From Streptomyces sp. NRRL F-2664 (lineage in GTDB: Bacteria; Actinomycetota; Actinomycetes; Streptomycetales; Streptomycetaceae), in assembly GCF_000719345.1 (NCBI RefSeq), contig NZ_JOFX01000035.1, positions 1 through 64,000 of the forward strand: a DNA stretch of 64,000 bases, read 5' to 3'. Each line of letters starts with the position of its first letter. Position 1 is the stretch's first letter. The notes below the pieces were generated by a model that did not search any database, had not been told where the DNA came from, and saw only the letters and a list, made by a program, of their open reading frames with translations. The translations under genes were made by a program, and so were the position numbers. This document shows positions 46,681 through 56,314 of the stretch, in pieces.

Positions 46681-47739
46681 TCAGCCGCCGGCCACCGGAC
46701 GGGCCGCGGTGCCCCGCGCGCCGGCCCGCTCGGCGTGCGCCGGCCGGCGGCTGCCGACCGGGGTGACCGGGGTCCGCTCGGAGCGGATCAGGTGCGGCCG
46801 GTTGGCCGGGTGCCCGGCCGGGCGGTGCGCCGGGGCGTGTCCGCCGGCGGCGCCGCCCGTCGAGGGCACCGCGGCCGGCTCCTCGCCGGCCTGCGGGAGG
46901 GGCGTCAGCTGCCACTTGCCGCCCGCGGAGAGCAGCGGGGTGAGCGCGGAGACGACCGGGGCGGGCATCCGCCCGGTCTCCGCCCGGCGTCGCAGCATCT
47001 CGCGCACGTCGAAGACGTACGCCTCGGTGCGCGCGATGAGCGGCTCGAACCACGGCAGGGCCAGCAGGATCAGCAGTCCCGCGGACCAGCCCAGCAAGAC
47101 GTCGCTGACCCAGTGCGTGCCGAGGTACACGGTGGTGGCGCCGACGCTCAGCGAGACGACCGCGGACACCACGGACAGCACCCGCCGGGTGACCACGGTG
47201 GAGGCCAGATAGGCCAGGATCCCCCACGTCACCACGGCGTTGGCGGTGTGGCCGGAAGGGAATATATCCCCGCCCGCGAAGAGTTCGGCCGAGCCGATCT
47301 CGGTGGCGTAGTGCGGGCCCAGCCGGCCCAGGCCGAGCTTCACGGACCCGACGGTGACGTTGAGCAGCAGCAGCGCCACACCGAGGGTGATCAGCGGGCG
47401 GAGGGTGTGCTGGCGCCAGGAGCGCCAGCCGAGCCACGCGGCGACCATGACCGCGGTGGGCCCGCGCTGGCCCAGCACGACCAGGTAGTCGAGGAAGGCG
47501 TGCAGCTGCGGCCACTGCTCGTAGGGCCGGAAGAACATGATCTGCCAGTCGAGGCGGACCAGCCACGAGGTGGTCAGCACGGCCACCACGATGGCGAGGT
47601 AGAACGCGAGGGTCGAGCCCAGGAGTACGACGCGGTGCCGGCTCATCTGCGGGGTCTGCAGATGAGCCGGTCGCTCCGGTTCCCGGTCGAGCCGGGCGAA
47701 GACCCGCTCCAGACGGGTCAGGATTTGGTCGGTACGCAC
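46681..47739 (-). CDS. PAP2-family phosphatase
   Basis: A 352-residue membrane protein with six hydrophobic helices. The phosphatase motifs are KLGLGRLGP (motif 1), FPSGHT (motif 2, catalytic His) and GTHWVSDVLLG (motif 3, nucleophilic His). It acts on lipid phosphates such as undecaprenyl pyrophosphate or phosphatidic acid, on the outer face. Residues ~240-352 are a cytosolic, disordered, basic/Pro-rich tail. The GTG start has no ribosome site but has a TAACGT box 7 nt upstream. Confidence 0.9.
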   Translation of the reverse strand: MRTDQILTRLERVFARLDREPERPAHLQTPQMSRHRVVLLGSTLAFYLAIVVAVLTTSWLVRLDWQIMFFRPYEQWPQLHAFLDYLVVLGQRGPTAVMVAAWLGWRSWRQHTLRPLITLGVALLLLNVTVGSVKLGLGRLGPHYATEIGSAELFAGGDIFPSGHTANAVVTWGILAYLASTVVTRRVLSVVSAVVSLSVGATTVYLGTHWVSDVLLGWSAGLLILLALPWFEPLIARTEAYVFDVREMLRRRAETGRMPAPVVSALTPLLSAGGKWQLTPLPQAGEEPAAVPSTGGAAGGHAPAHRPAGHPANRPHLIRSERTPVTPVGSRRPAHAERAGARGTAARPVAGG

Positions 47740-47746
47740 TCAATCG

Positions 47747-47752
47747 ACGTTA
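47747..47752 (-). promoter_or_regulatory. Leaderless -10 box for the PAP2 gene
   Basis: Read on the minus strand the site is TAACGT, 7 nt before the GTG at 47739. Confidence 0.5.
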
Positions 47753-47936
47753 CCGCGCGGCGCCGGTCGGCCCGGGCGAATCGCGGGGTTTGTGATGACC
47801 ATGTGATGTGGAGTTGGTCTCAACGGGGCCTAATTCCCGGTATTTCGACGCGGGTTGCATCCTTCCCCGTCCGGTTTCCGGTAATTGCTCCGCCTGCTTA
47901 TTCGGACTTTATTGCCGCAGGTCGTTTCCCGTGCGC

Positions 47937-49046
47937 CTACGGCGGGCCCGACCCGTTCAACCAGAACGCCCCGTACACCGCCGAGGCCAGTGCGGACGCG
48001 CCCACCACCAGCACCGCGCGCCCCCTCCGCCACCGTGCGAGGGCCACGGCCGGCACCAGCATCAGGGGGAAGGCCGGCAGCAGCAGCCGCGGCTTGGAAC
48101 CGAAGTACCCCGACGCGCACAACGCCAGCGCCACGACGATCCCGCCGTACACGAGCAGCGGTGCCGGCTGCCGCTGCCGCACGCAGGACGCGTACAGCCA
48201 CAGCACCAGCGCGACCCCCGCGATCAGCCCGAGCCCGGCCGGCCAGGCGGACGAGCCCAGTTTCTCCCCGACGAACCGGGCGAAGGCCCAGCCGCCGTCG
48301 AAGCCGTTGCCCCAACCGGCCTGCACGTCCAGATACCCGAGCAGACCTCCCCCGGTACGCACGCCCACCCACAGCACGTACGCGGCCGCGCCCGCCGGAG
48401 CCAGCAGCGCGCCCACGGCCATGCGCCACGACCGCTCCCCGCGCCGCCGGGCCAGTACGACGGCCACCCACACCGCGGCGACGACCGCCGCGCCGACGGG
48501 CCGGGTCAACCCCGCCCCGGCGGCGAGCAGGCCCGCCGCCGCCCACCGGCCGCGCAGGGCCGCGTACAGCGCCCACGCCGCCAGCGCCGTGAACAGTGCC
48601 TCGCTGTACGCCATCGACTGCACGATGCCGACGGGCAGCGCCGCCCAGACCGCCACCGCGAACACCGCGGTCCGGCGGTCGTGGAGCAGGTCGGCGACCG
48701 CGAAGATCCCCCACGCCGCCGCGACCCCGGCGAGCGCGGACACCACCAGGCCCGCCGAACCGTACGACGACCCGGTCACCGCCGACACCATCCGCTCCAG
48801 CCACGGCAGCAGCGGGAAGAACGCCAGGTTCGAGTGGACGTCGCCGTTGGGCAGGGCGATCTCGTAGCCGTAGCCCTCGGCGGCGATCCGGGCGTACCAG
48901 AGGGAGTCCCACCGGGCCGACAGCAGCGTGTGCGGGCTGCTGCCCGCCACTGCCCCCCACACCGCGAGCACGGTCAGCCCCAGCAGCCGGACCGCCGCGA
49001 AGACGGCCAGCGCGGGCGCGGCCCGACGAAATCCAAGATCTTCCAC
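47937..49046 (-). CDS. Polytopic mannosyltransferase-like membrane protein
   Basis: A 369-residue protein with about nine transmembrane helices. The first extracellular loop is typical of GT-C enzymes acting on polyprenyl-phosphate sugars: SARWDSLWYARIAAEGYGYE, followed by NLAFFPLLPWLERM. This pattern resembles PIG-M/PIG-V-like mannosyltransferases. It would add a sugar to a lipid- or protein-linked glycan outside the membrane. The GTG at 49046 follows a GATAAT box by 6 nt, so it is probably leaderless; longer in-frame starts run through non-coding sequence. Confidence 0.85.
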   Translation of the reverse strand: MEDLGFRRAAPALAVFAAVRLLGLTVLAVWGAVAGSSPHTLLSARWDSLWYARIAAEGYGYEIALPNGDVHSNLAFFPLLPWLERMVSAVTGSSYGSAGLVVSALAGVAAAWGIFAVADLLHDRRTAVFAVAVWAALPVGIVQSMAYSEALFTALAAWALYAALRGRWAAAGLLAAGAGLTRPVGAAVVAAVWVAVVLARRRGERSWRMAVGALLAPAGAAAYVLWVGVRTGGGLLGYLDVQAGWGNGFDGGWAFARFVGEKLGSSAWPAGLGLIAGVALVLWLYASCVRQRQPAPLLVYGGIVVALALCASGYFGSKPRLLLPAFPLMLVPAVALARWRRGRAVLVVGASALASAVYGAFWLNGSGPP

Positions 49047-49336
49047 GGCATGATTATCGTCCGGCGTCCGACCCCGGCCGGACCGAGAACCACGCACCGT
49101 GAGCGGGCGTGTACACCGGGGGAGGTGTCGGGGCGGGGGAGTGGCACACACCACACGGGGGGCGCCGCCGGGATGAGAGCTTGGCCACGTGCCGGGCACG
49201 CGAACTCGCGTACGCTGACCGTTCACTCGCGTGTCGATGCCGGACCCCGTCGGACGTCGTGAAGGAAGCACCACCCCTCGCGGCTCCACAAGACGCTGGT
49301 CCACCGAGCGCGAGGGATCACCTGGGAGGTACATGC

Positions 49337-50983
49337 ATGGCGGGGACGAACGCGGCCACGGCCGGGACCCCTTCGCCCTGGCAGCGGCTGGGTACGGTCT
49401 CCGGCGGCGGCAACCGCTGGGTCGTCCTGGCGGTTCTCTGCGTCAGCCTGGTCCTCGTCGCGCTCGACGCGACGATCCTGCACGTCGCGGTCCCGTCCGT
49501 CACGGAGGACCTGCGGCCCGGCCCCATCGAGCTGCTCTGGGTCGTCGACGCCTACCCGCTCGTCTGCGCCTCCCTGCTGATCCTCTTCGGCACCCTCGGG
49601 GACCGGGTCGGCCGCCGGCGCATCCTGCTCCTCGGCTACGGACTCTTCGGCGCGGCTTCCGCGATGGCGGCCCTCGCCGACAACGCCCAGGTCCTCATCG
49701 CCGCGCGCGCCCTCCTCGGCGTCGGCGGCGCCATGATCATGCCGGCCACCCTGTCGATCCTGCGCCAGGTCTTCCCCGACCGGCGCGAGCGGGCCCTGGC
49801 CATCGGCATCTGGACCGCCGTCGCCGCGATCGGCGCGGCCGGCGGCCCGGTCCTCGGCGGCCTCCTGATCGAGCACTTCTGGTGGGGCTCGGTCTTCCTG
49901 ATCAACATCCCGCTGATGGCGCTGATCCTGCCGCTCGGCCGCTGGCTGCTGCCGGAGTCGCGCGGCTCCGCCGACGGGCCGTGGGACGTGCTCGGCGCGC
50001 TGATGGCCGCCGCCGGCGTCCTCGGCTCGGTCCTCGGGATCAAGCGGCTCGGCGCCGAACGGCACCTCCTCGACGCCGGGGCGCTGGTCCCGCTGCTGCT
50101 CGGCGCGGCGCTCCTCGTGCTGTTCGTACGGCGCCAGAAGCGGCGCGAGCACCCGCTGATCGACATGCGGATGTTCTCGCGGGCCGCCTTCTCCACCTCG
50201 GTCGCCTGCATCGTGCTCGCCATGCTCGCGCTGGTGGGGCTGGAGCTGATCGCCGTCCAGTACCTCCAGTTGGTGCTGCACCTCAGTCCGCTGGAGACGG
50301 GCCTGCGGCTGCTGCCGCTGACCTTCGCCGCCATGGCCGCGGGCGCCACCGGCTCCTACACCCTGGCCCGGGTCGGACCGCGCACCATGGTGTCGCTGGG
50401 CTTCGTCCTGACGGGCCTGGCCGTGCTGCTGCTGACGCTGATGGGCCAGCAGGACCGGCCGCTGCTGCTCACCGTCGGCTTCGTCCTGCTCGGCTTCGGG
50501 CTGCAGACGACGCTGTTCGCCGCGTACGAGTCGATGCTGAGCGAGGCGCCGGCCGACACCGCGGGCGGCGCGGCCTCGATCGGCGAGACCTCCTACCAGC
50601 TGGGTGCGGGCATCGGCATCGCGCTGCTGGGCAGTGTGATGAACGCGGCGTACCGGCCGGGGCTGGTCTCGGTGCCGGGGGTCTCGGCGGCGGATTCGGC
50701 GGGCGCGGCGAACTCACTGGGCGAGGCGTACCAGATCGCCGCGGATCTCGGCGGCCCGGCCGGGGCCTCGCTGTACGCGGCGGCGCGGCACTCCTTCGTG
50801 CACGGCCTGCACGTCACACTCCTCGTGAGCGCGGCGCTGCTGTTCGCAGGAGCGGTGATGGCGCTGAAGCTGCCGCGGGCGATGGACTGCGCGGGGCAGG
50901 GCGACGCCGCCGAGCCGGTGCGGCTGCCCGCGCAGGGCAAAGGGGAAGCGGCCCGACCGACCCCGGTCGAACAGGCCGGCTGA
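49337..50983 (+). CDS. MFS transporter, DHA2 family (14 TM)
   Basis: A 548-residue proton-coupled drug exporter with 14 predicted helices. Motif A is GTLGDRVGRRRILLLG, motif D1-like is LDATILHVAVPSV, and WVVDAYPLVCASLLIL is conserved in QacA/SmvA-type pumps. RBS GGGAGGT at 49324-49330 sits 6 nt before the ATG at 49337, which rejects the longer in-frame reading. No TetR- or MarR-type regulator flanks it, and the 290-bp upstream region shows no operator. The substrate is unknown. Confidence 0.92.
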   Translation: MAGTNAATAGTPSPWQRLGTVSGGGNRWVVLAVLCVSLVLVALDATILHVAVPSVTEDLRPGPIELLWVVDAYPLVCASLLILFGTLGDRVGRRRILLLGYGLFGAASAMAALADNAQVLIAARALLGVGGAMIMPATLSILRQVFPDRRERALAIGIWTAVAAIGAAGGPVLGGLLIEHFWWGSVFLINIPLMALILPLGRWLLPESRGSADGPWDVLGALMAAAGVLGSVLGIKRLGAERHLLDAGALVPLLLGAALLVLFVRRQKRREHPLIDMRMFSRAAFSTSVACIVLAMLALVGLELIAVQYLQLVLHLSPLETGLRLLPLTFAAMAAGATGSYTLARVGPRTMVSLGFVLTGLAVLLLTLMGQQDRPLLLTVGFVLLGFGLQTTLFAAYESMLSEAPADTAGGAASIGETSYQLGAGIGIALLGSVMNAAYRPGLVSVPGVSAADSAGAANSLGEAYQIAADLGGPAGASLYAAARHSFVHGLHVTLLVSAALLFAGAVMALKLPRAMDCAGQGDAAEPVRLPAQGKGEAARPTPVEQAG

Positions 50984-51101
50984 CTCCGCCGCCGGCAGGA
51001 GCCGGAAAGTGGGGCTGGATTTGCCCGCCGCAGGCCAATAGCGTCGGGTGGGCGCAAAAACTCGCGCCGCCAGGTTCCTGCTCAGGCCGCCGGGAGGCCC
51101 C

Positions 51102-52271
51102 GTGTCCTTCGTACCCACCGATCCGCTCGGGCTCGACGAGCTCCTCGGGCCCGAGGACCTCGCCGTACGGGACACCGTCCGGGGCTGGGCCGCGGACCGG
51201 GTCCTGCCCCACATCGCCCAGTGGTACGAGAGCGGCGAACTGCCCGTGATCCGGGAGCTGGCCCGGGAGCTGGGTGCCATCGGGGCGCTCGGGATGTCCC
51301 TGGAGGGCTACGGCTGCGCCGGTGCCAGCGCCGTGCAGTACGGTCTGGCCTGCCTGGAGCTGGAGGCCGCCGACTCCGGGATCCGCTCGCTCGTCTCCGT
51401 GCAGGGCTCGCTCGCCATGTACGCGATCTGGAAGTACGGCTCCGAGGAGCAGAAGCAGCGGTGGCTGCCCGGCATGGCCGCGGGCGAGCTGATCGGCTGC
51501 TTCGGGCTGACCGAGCCGGACGTGGGATCGGACCCCGGGGCCATGCGGACGCACGCGAAGCGCGACGGCACGGACTGGGTGCTGAACGGCCGCAAGATGT
51601 GGATCACCAACGGCTCCGTCGCATCGGTGGCCGTGGTGTGGGCGCAGACCGACGACGGAATCCGCGGCTTCGCGGTGCCCACCGACACGCCCGGCTTCTC
51701 CGCGCCGGAGATGAAGCACAAGTGGTCGCTGCGCGCCAGCGTCACCAGCGAGCTGATCCTGGACGACGTACGGCTGCCCGCCGACGCCGTGCTGCCGCTC
51801 GTCACCGGGCTCAAGGGGCCGCTCGGCTGTCTCAGCCACGCGCGGTACGGGATCATCTGGGGGTCCATGGGCGCGGCGCGGGCCAGCTTCGAGGCCGCGC
51901 TCGACTACGCGAGGACACGGGAGCAGTTCGGCAAGCCGATCGGCGGCTTCCAGCTCACCCAGGCCAAGCTGGCCGACATGGCCCTGGAGCTCCACAAGGG
52001 CATCCTGCTCGCCCACCACCTGGGCCGGCGGATGGACGCGGGCACCCTTCGGCCGGAGCAGATCAGCTTCGGCAAGCTCAACAACGTCCGCGAGGCCATC
52101 GAGATCTGCCGCACCGCGCGGACCGTCCTCGGCGCCAACGGGATCTCCCTGGACTACCCCGTCATGCGGCACGCCACCAACCTCGAATCGGTGCTGACCT
52201 ACGAGGGCACCGTCGAGATGCACCAGCTGGTGCTGGGCAAGGCGCTCACCGGGCTCGACGCCTTCCGGTGA
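51102..52271 (+). CDS. Acyl-CoA dehydrogenase, glutaryl-CoA dehydrogenase type
   Basis: A 389-residue FAD enzyme. The FAD-binding segment is IGCFGLTEPDVGSDPGAMRT, with KMWITNGSVASVAVVWAQT. The C-terminal catalytic region NLESVLTYEGTVEMHQLVLG places the base Glu as in glutaryl-CoA dehydrogenases. These oxidise and decarboxylate glutaryl-CoA to crotonyl-CoA in lysine and tryptophan catabolism. The GTG at 51102 has GGGAGG 4 nt upstream. A GTG at 51048 is in frame but lies too near the TAGCGT box at 51039-51044. Confidence 0.92.
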   Translation: MSFVPTDPLGLDELLGPEDLAVRDTVRGWAADRVLPHIAQWYESGELPVIRELARELGAIGALGMSLEGYGCAGASAVQYGLACLELEAADSGIRSLVSVQGSLAMYAIWKYGSEEQKQRWLPGMAAGELIGCFGLTEPDVGSDPGAMRTHAKRDGTDWVLNGRKMWITNGSVASVAVVWAQTDDGIRGFAVPTDTPGFSAPEMKHKWSLRASVTSELILDDVRLPADAVLPLVTGLKGPLGCLSHARYGIIWGSMGAARASFEAALDYARTREQFGKPIGGFQLTQAKLADMALELHKGILLAHHLGRRMDAGTLRPEQISFGKLNNVREAIEICRTARTVLGANGISLDYPVMRHATNLESVLTYEGTVEMHQLVLGKALTGLDAFR

Positions 52272-52280
52272 GAACCCTGC

Positions 52281-52730
52281 TCAGCTCTGGTTGAAGAAGT
52301 CGCGCGAGCGGCCGCCGGGCTCACCGCTCACGATCTGGGTGTCGGCCGGGGTCAGGAGGAAGACCCTGGTCGCCACCCGCTCGATCGAACCGCGCAGACC
52401 GAAGGTCAGCCCCGCCGCGAAGTCGACGACGCGCTTGGCGTCGGTCGGGTCCATCGACGACAGGTTCACGATCACCGGGACCCCGTCGCGGAACAGCTCC
52501 CCGATGCCGCGCGCGTCGCGGAAGCCGTCCGGGGTGACCGTCGCGATCCGGCGACCGTGCTCGACGGCCGATTCGGAGGCCACCTTGACCCGGGGGTCGG
52601 TCACCCACTGGTCACCGGGGCCCGCGACGGAACCGTGGGCGGCCTCCGCGTAGTCGTCGTCGTAGTAGCGCTCGTCGTCGCCGTCCTCCACGAGACCCAG
52701 CCAGGCACTCGCCTTGCGCACCGAACCCAT
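52281..52730 (-). CDS. SepF-like cell-division protein
   Basis: A 149-residue SepF homologue. The N-terminal amphipathic region ([15 protein letters not shown]) and acidic linker lead to the SepF core, with [44 protein letters not shown] and a C-terminal [12 protein letters not shown]. SepF tethers FtsZ to the membrane. Streptomyces carry several SepF paralogues, and the one beside an acyl-CoA dehydrogenase gene matches my recollection of the S. coelicolor SepF-like gene sflA. A perfect AAAGGAGG precedes the ATG. Confidence 0.88.
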   Translation of the reverse strand: MGSVRKASAWLGLVEDGDDERYYDDDYAEAAHGSVAGPGDQWVTDPRVKVASESAVEHGRRIATVTPDGFRDARGIGELFRDGVPVIVNLSSMDPTDAKRVVDFAAGLTFGLRGSIERVATRVFLLTPADTQIVSGEPGGRSRDFFNQS

Positions 52731-53016
52731 GGACTGCCTCCTTTCACCGCGGTCAGTCTGTCTTTCTCTCCGCTGCCCCTATGCTCGTCCATGATGCTGA
52801 CAACGCGCCAAGTGGATAGTCGCCGCGCAGGGTTTTCGTGACGGTACTGGTGCAGAACATCCGTTGCACCGTCAAGGATCCTGGTCGCTACCACTGCTGA
52901 CTGAGTGAAAATACGACCACCACCGCCGTACGGGTGGGCGACGGGGACGTACGGGTGACGGACGCGGGTCGATACCATGCCGGACAGGCACGCGTACGAC
53001 TCACGGGGGCAGCAGC

Positions 53017-54387
53017 TTGTTCGGCATAGTCAGACCTTGCACGCACCGGCTCGGGGAGCGGTTCAAGGCGGAGTGGATGGCCCATCTCTGCGGGCTGTGC
53101 CTGGCACTTCGGGGGGACCACGGACAGTTCGCCCGGATCGTCACGAACTATGACGGGCTGCTCGTCTCCGTTCTGACGGAGGCTCAGTCCGGTCCCGCGC
53201 CCGGTTCCCGCCGCACCGCCGGCCCCTGCCCGCTGCGCGGGATGCGCACCGCGGCCGTCGCCAAGGGCGAGGGCGCGCGGCTCGCCGCCGCCGTCTCCCT
53301 GGTCCTGGCCTCCGCGAAGGTGCGCGACCACGTGGCGGACCGGGACGGTCTGTTGGCCCGCGCCCCCCTCGCCCTCGCCGCGCGCAGGGTGGCCCGCGGC
53401 TGGGACCGTGCCGGTGCGCGCACCGGCGCCTCCCTCGGCTTCGACACCGCGGTGCTCGTGGACGCCGTGGAACGGCAGGCGGGCATCGAGACGCTGGCCG
53501 GCCCCGGCACCTGCGTGCTCGTGGTGACCGAGCCGACGGAGACCGCGACCGCCGCCGCCTTCGCACATACCGCACAGCTGGCCGGACGACCGGGCAACGC
53601 CGCCGCGCTGGCCGAGGCCGGCCGCTACTTCGGCCGCCTCGCGCACCTGCTGGACGCGGTGGAGGACCAGGCCGCCGACGCCGCGGCGGGCGCCTGGAAC
53701 CCGCTCACCGCCACCGGCACCTCGCGCGCAGAGGCCCGCAGGCTCTGCGACGACGCCCTGCACGGCATCAGGCTGGCCCTGGCCGAGGTGGAGTTCGCCG
53801 ACGCGGGGCTCGCCCACCGGCTGCTCGTGCACGAGCTGCGGACCTCGGTCGACCGGGCCTTCGGGACGATGAGCTGCGGCCACACGGCCACCGCCTCGGC
53901 CGGCCCGGGGGCGGACCCGTACGGCTCGAACCCGTACGGCTCGAACCCTCCGTACGACGGGTCCGCCGGCAACCCCTACGCCGGCAACCCCTACGGCGCC
54001 GGCCCGCACGGCGTGAACACCCCGCAGGCTCCCGGCGGCCCGGCGGGGCCGCCGCCCGGGGGACACGGCGGCGGCTTCGGCGGGGGAGGCGGCGGTTTCG
54101 GCGGCGGCTTCGGCGGGGACGGCCGGCACCCGCAGCGGCAGCCCCGCGGCCTGCTGGCGGGCTGCGCCGTGGCCATCGGGCTCTTCTGCACCTGCCAGAT
54201 CTGCTGCACCGAACACGAGGGCCCCTGGTCGCGCAAGAAGCGGGACCCGTGGTGCGACGCCTGCGAGTGCTGCAACTGCTGCCGCCCGAACTCCTCCCCG
54301 GCCGGCGGGGCGGAGGGCGGTTCCGGCGGCGGCGGTGGCGGCGGCGGCGGTTGCTGCGACTGCAACTGCGGCTGCTGCTGCGACTGA
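53017..54387 (+). CDS. DUF5685 family protein with Cys-rich C-terminus
   Basis: A 456-residue protein with a TTG start giving the family N-terminus MFGIVRPCTHRLGERFKAEW. Residues 1-~290 are helical and match DUF5685 in outline (HLCGLCLALRGDHGQFAR; YFGRLAHLLDAVEDQAADAA). Residues ~300-375 are a Gly/Pro/Asn/Tyr-rich linker. A short hydrophobic stretch (LAGCAVAIGLFCTCQICC) leads into the last 66 residues, which hold 17 cysteines. The tail may bind metal or form disulfides. It stands apart from the SepF-like gene (divergent) and has no assigned role. Confidence 0.85.
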   Translation: MFGIVRPCTHRLGERFKAEWMAHLCGLCLALRGDHGQFARIVTNYDGLLVSVLTEAQSGPAPGSRRTAGPCPLRGMRTAAVAKGEGARLAAAVSLVLASAKVRDHVADRDGLLARAPLALAARRVARGWDRAGARTGASLGFDTAVLVDAVERQAGIETLAGPGTCVLVVTEPTETATAAAFAHTAQLAGRPGNAAALAEAGRYFGRLAHLLDAVEDQAADAAAGAWNPLTATGTSRAEARRLCDDALHGIRLALAEVEFADAGLAHRLLVHELRTSVDRAFGTMSCGHTATASAGPGADPYGSNPYGSNPPYDGSAGNPYAGNPYGAGPHGVNTPQAPGGPAGPPPGGHGGGFGGGGGGFGGGFGGDGRHPQRQPRGLLAGCAVAIGLFCTCQICCTEHEGPWSRKKRDPWCDACECCNCCRPNSSPAGGAEGGSGGGGGGGGGCCDCNCGCCCD

Positions 54388-54471
54388 CCGGCTGATTCCG
54401 CGTCAGTTCCACGCGCCCGGACGGCCTATGGGGGGATTCCCGGCCGGACGCGCGTGGAAGGGCTGAGCGGG

Positions 54472-55335
54472 ATGAGCGACGACGCAGACGACCCCTACGC
54501 GGCCCGGCGGGCTCGGCGCATGCACGGGGCCGCGGCCGCCGTGTCCGCCCCGTACGGACGCCGCGCGCCGGACGGCGGCCGCCTGGCCGGCATCCCGGAA
54601 GGTCGACTTCCGGCCGTTCCGGCGCCCCGGGCGGGTCCGCGGAGCCCCACCTGCCGTGCGGCGCACGGCACCCGACGCCGCCGCCGGCCCGGGCGCGCCC
54701 GCGCGCGCCCCGTGCGCGGGCGCAGCTCCGTCGTACGGTGCAGCCCCCCGGCCCCGCCGACCGGAGGAGGAGCACCGGCACCGGCGGGCGCTGGCCACGC
54801 CCTGCGGGCGGTCGGCGCCACCGTGCGGACGGGTGCCCGGTCCGCAGCCGCCGGCCGTGCGCCGCGGACCGCCGACGCCGGCGACCGCGCACGCCGCAGG
54901 CCCGGGCGCGGCCCGGGCGGCGCCCTGCCGGGTGCCGTCGCCTTCCCGCCCGGACCGGGCCGGGCGCCCGCCACGCCCGCCCGGCGCGGCCGCCGCCTGC
55001 TCCGCGGCCCGCGGACCGGCATATCCGACCCGCCGGGCGCGGCCGCCGCAGAGCCCGACCGGGCTCCGCCGCGCCACCCCACCGCGCCCCGGCGGACCGT
55101 TTCCCCGGCCCGTCCCACCGCCCCGGAACACCCCCTCGCCGCACGGCGACAGGCGGCGGACGGAGGCCGAAAGCCGCTCTTGCGACCGGTATCCGACCAC
55201 AGGACACTCCCGACAGCGCTTGTCAGGGGCACGGCCAAAGTCCATGCGCCCGCCGTGCCCCCGGCTGCGCCTCACGGGCTCCGGCACCCCCACAACCGCC
55301 GGGCCCCCGAACCTCTCCAGGAGGACGAGAAGTGA
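54472..55335 (+). CDS. Doubtful open reading frame, possible decayed gene
   Basis: The frame from ATG 54472 opens with a protein-like start ([20 protein letters not shown]). Past ~54600 it becomes Arg/Pro/Ala-rich with weaker third-position bias, and it stays open mostly because the DNA is very GC-rich. It ends on the GTG of the protease. From ~54610 a different frame looks about as good. It may be a decayed gene, or non-coding upstream DNA. The region 54388-55331 contains nothing else recognisable. Confidence 0.2.
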   Translation: MSDDADDPYAARRARRMHGAAAAVSAPYGRRAPDGGRLAGIPEGRLPAVPAPRAGPRSPTCRAAHGTRRRRRPGRARARPVRGRSSVVRCSPPAPPTGGGAPAPAGAGHALRAVGATVRTGARSAAAGRAPRTADAGDRARRRPGRGPGGALPGAVAFPPGPGRAPATPARRGRRLLRGPRTGISDPPGAAAAEPDRAPPRHPTAPRRTVSPARPTAPEHPLAARRQAADGGRKPLLRPVSDHRTLPTALVRGTAKVHAPAVPPAAPHGLRHPHNRRAPEPLQEDEK

Positions 55336-56216
55336 GGATCAAGCGCACCACCCGTAACAGGCTGCTCGCGGTGGCCACCGGCCTGGCCGCCGCCGCAGCG
55401 CTCGCCGCACCCACCGCGGCGAGCGCGGACCCCCAGGACGGCGGATTCAGCGCCGACCGGCTCGCCTCTGCCGGCGCCTCCGTCCTGCGGGCCGACGTAG
55501 CGGGCACCGCCTGGCACGCCGACCCCGCCACCGGAACCCTCGTGGTCTCCGCCGACTCCACCGTCTCCGCCGCCGCCATCGCGAGAATCAAACGCGAGGC
55601 CGGAACCGACGCCGGCGCCCTGCGCATCGAGCGCATCCCGGGCAAACTCACCAAACTGGCCTCCGGTGGCGACGCCATCTACGCCAACAGCTGGCGCTGC
55701 TCCCTCGGTTTCAACGTCCGCAGCGGAGCCAACTACTACGCCCTGACCGCCGGCCACTGCACCGACGGCGCGGGGACCTGGTGGACCAACTCCGCCCGCA
55801 CGAACGTCCTCGGCTCCACGGCCGGGTCCAGCTTCCCGAACAACGACTACGGCCTCATCAAGTACGCCAGCAACACGCCCACGCCACCCGGGACGGTCGG
55901 CGGCCAGGACATCACCAGCGCCGTGAACGCCACGGTCAACATGTCCGTGACCCGCCGCGGCTCCACCACCGGCACCCACAGCGGCCGGGTCACCGGCCTG
56001 AACGCCACCGTCAACTACGGCGGCGGCGACATCGTCTACGGCATGATCCGCACCAACGTGTGCGCCGAGCCCGGCGACAGCGGCGGCCCGCTCTACTCCG
56101 GCACCCGCGCCGTCGGCCTCACCTCCGGCGGCAGCGGCAACTGCTCCTCGGGCGGCACCACCTTCTTCCAGCCCGTGGTCGAGGCCCTCAACGCCTACGG
56201 GGTCAGCGTCTACTGA
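55332..56216 (+). CDS. Secreted S1 family serine protease (streptogrisin-like)
   Basis: A 294-residue exported endopeptidase of the alpha-lytic/streptogrisin group. A signal peptide spans 1-~32 ([20 protein letters not shown], then SA). The pro-region runs to ~115 and the mature part starts near [16 protein letters not shown]. The catalytic triad is His142 (TAGHC), Asp172 (NNDYGLIKY) and Ser250 (GDSGGPL). Cysteines are placed for the usual disulfides. AGGAGG at 55320-55325 lies 6 nt before the GTG. It would be self-activated outside the cell. Confidence 0.95.
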   Translation: MRIKRTTRNRLLAVATGLAAAAALAAPTAASADPQDGGFSADRLASAGASVLRADVAGTAWHADPATGTLVVSADSTVSAAAIARIKREAGTDAGALRIERIPGKLTKLASGGDAIYANSWRCSLGFNVRSGANYYALTAGHCTDGAGTWWTNSARTNVLGSTAGSSFPNNDYGLIKYASNTPTPPGTVGGQDITSAVNATVNMSVTRRGSTTGTHSGRVTGLNATVNYGGGDIVYGMIRTNVCAEPGDSGGPLYSGTRAVGLTSGGSGNCSSGGTTFFQPVVEALNAYGVSVY

Positions 56217-56245
56217 CCCGTGTCCCGTGCGCCCCTGTCGGCACC

Positions 56246-56280
56246 CTGGACGTCCTCCCGCCTTCTGGGAGGATGTCCAG
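56246..56280 (+). terminator. Protease terminator hairpin
   Basis: A 14-bp stem with one G-U pair (56246-56259 with 56267-56280) and a 7-nt loop, 30 bp after the protease stop. It isolates the SLOG gene from protease transcription. Confidence 0.75.
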
Positions 56281-56314
56281 GGCGGCCGTGTCCCCGGGGG
56301 AAGCAGGTTCCTGC

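Noticed and set aside
52795..52845. Small 15-16-codon frame upstream of the DUF5685 gene, possible leader peptide
   Set aside because: No regulatory codons, ribosome site or attenuator structure follow it; chance is sufficient.
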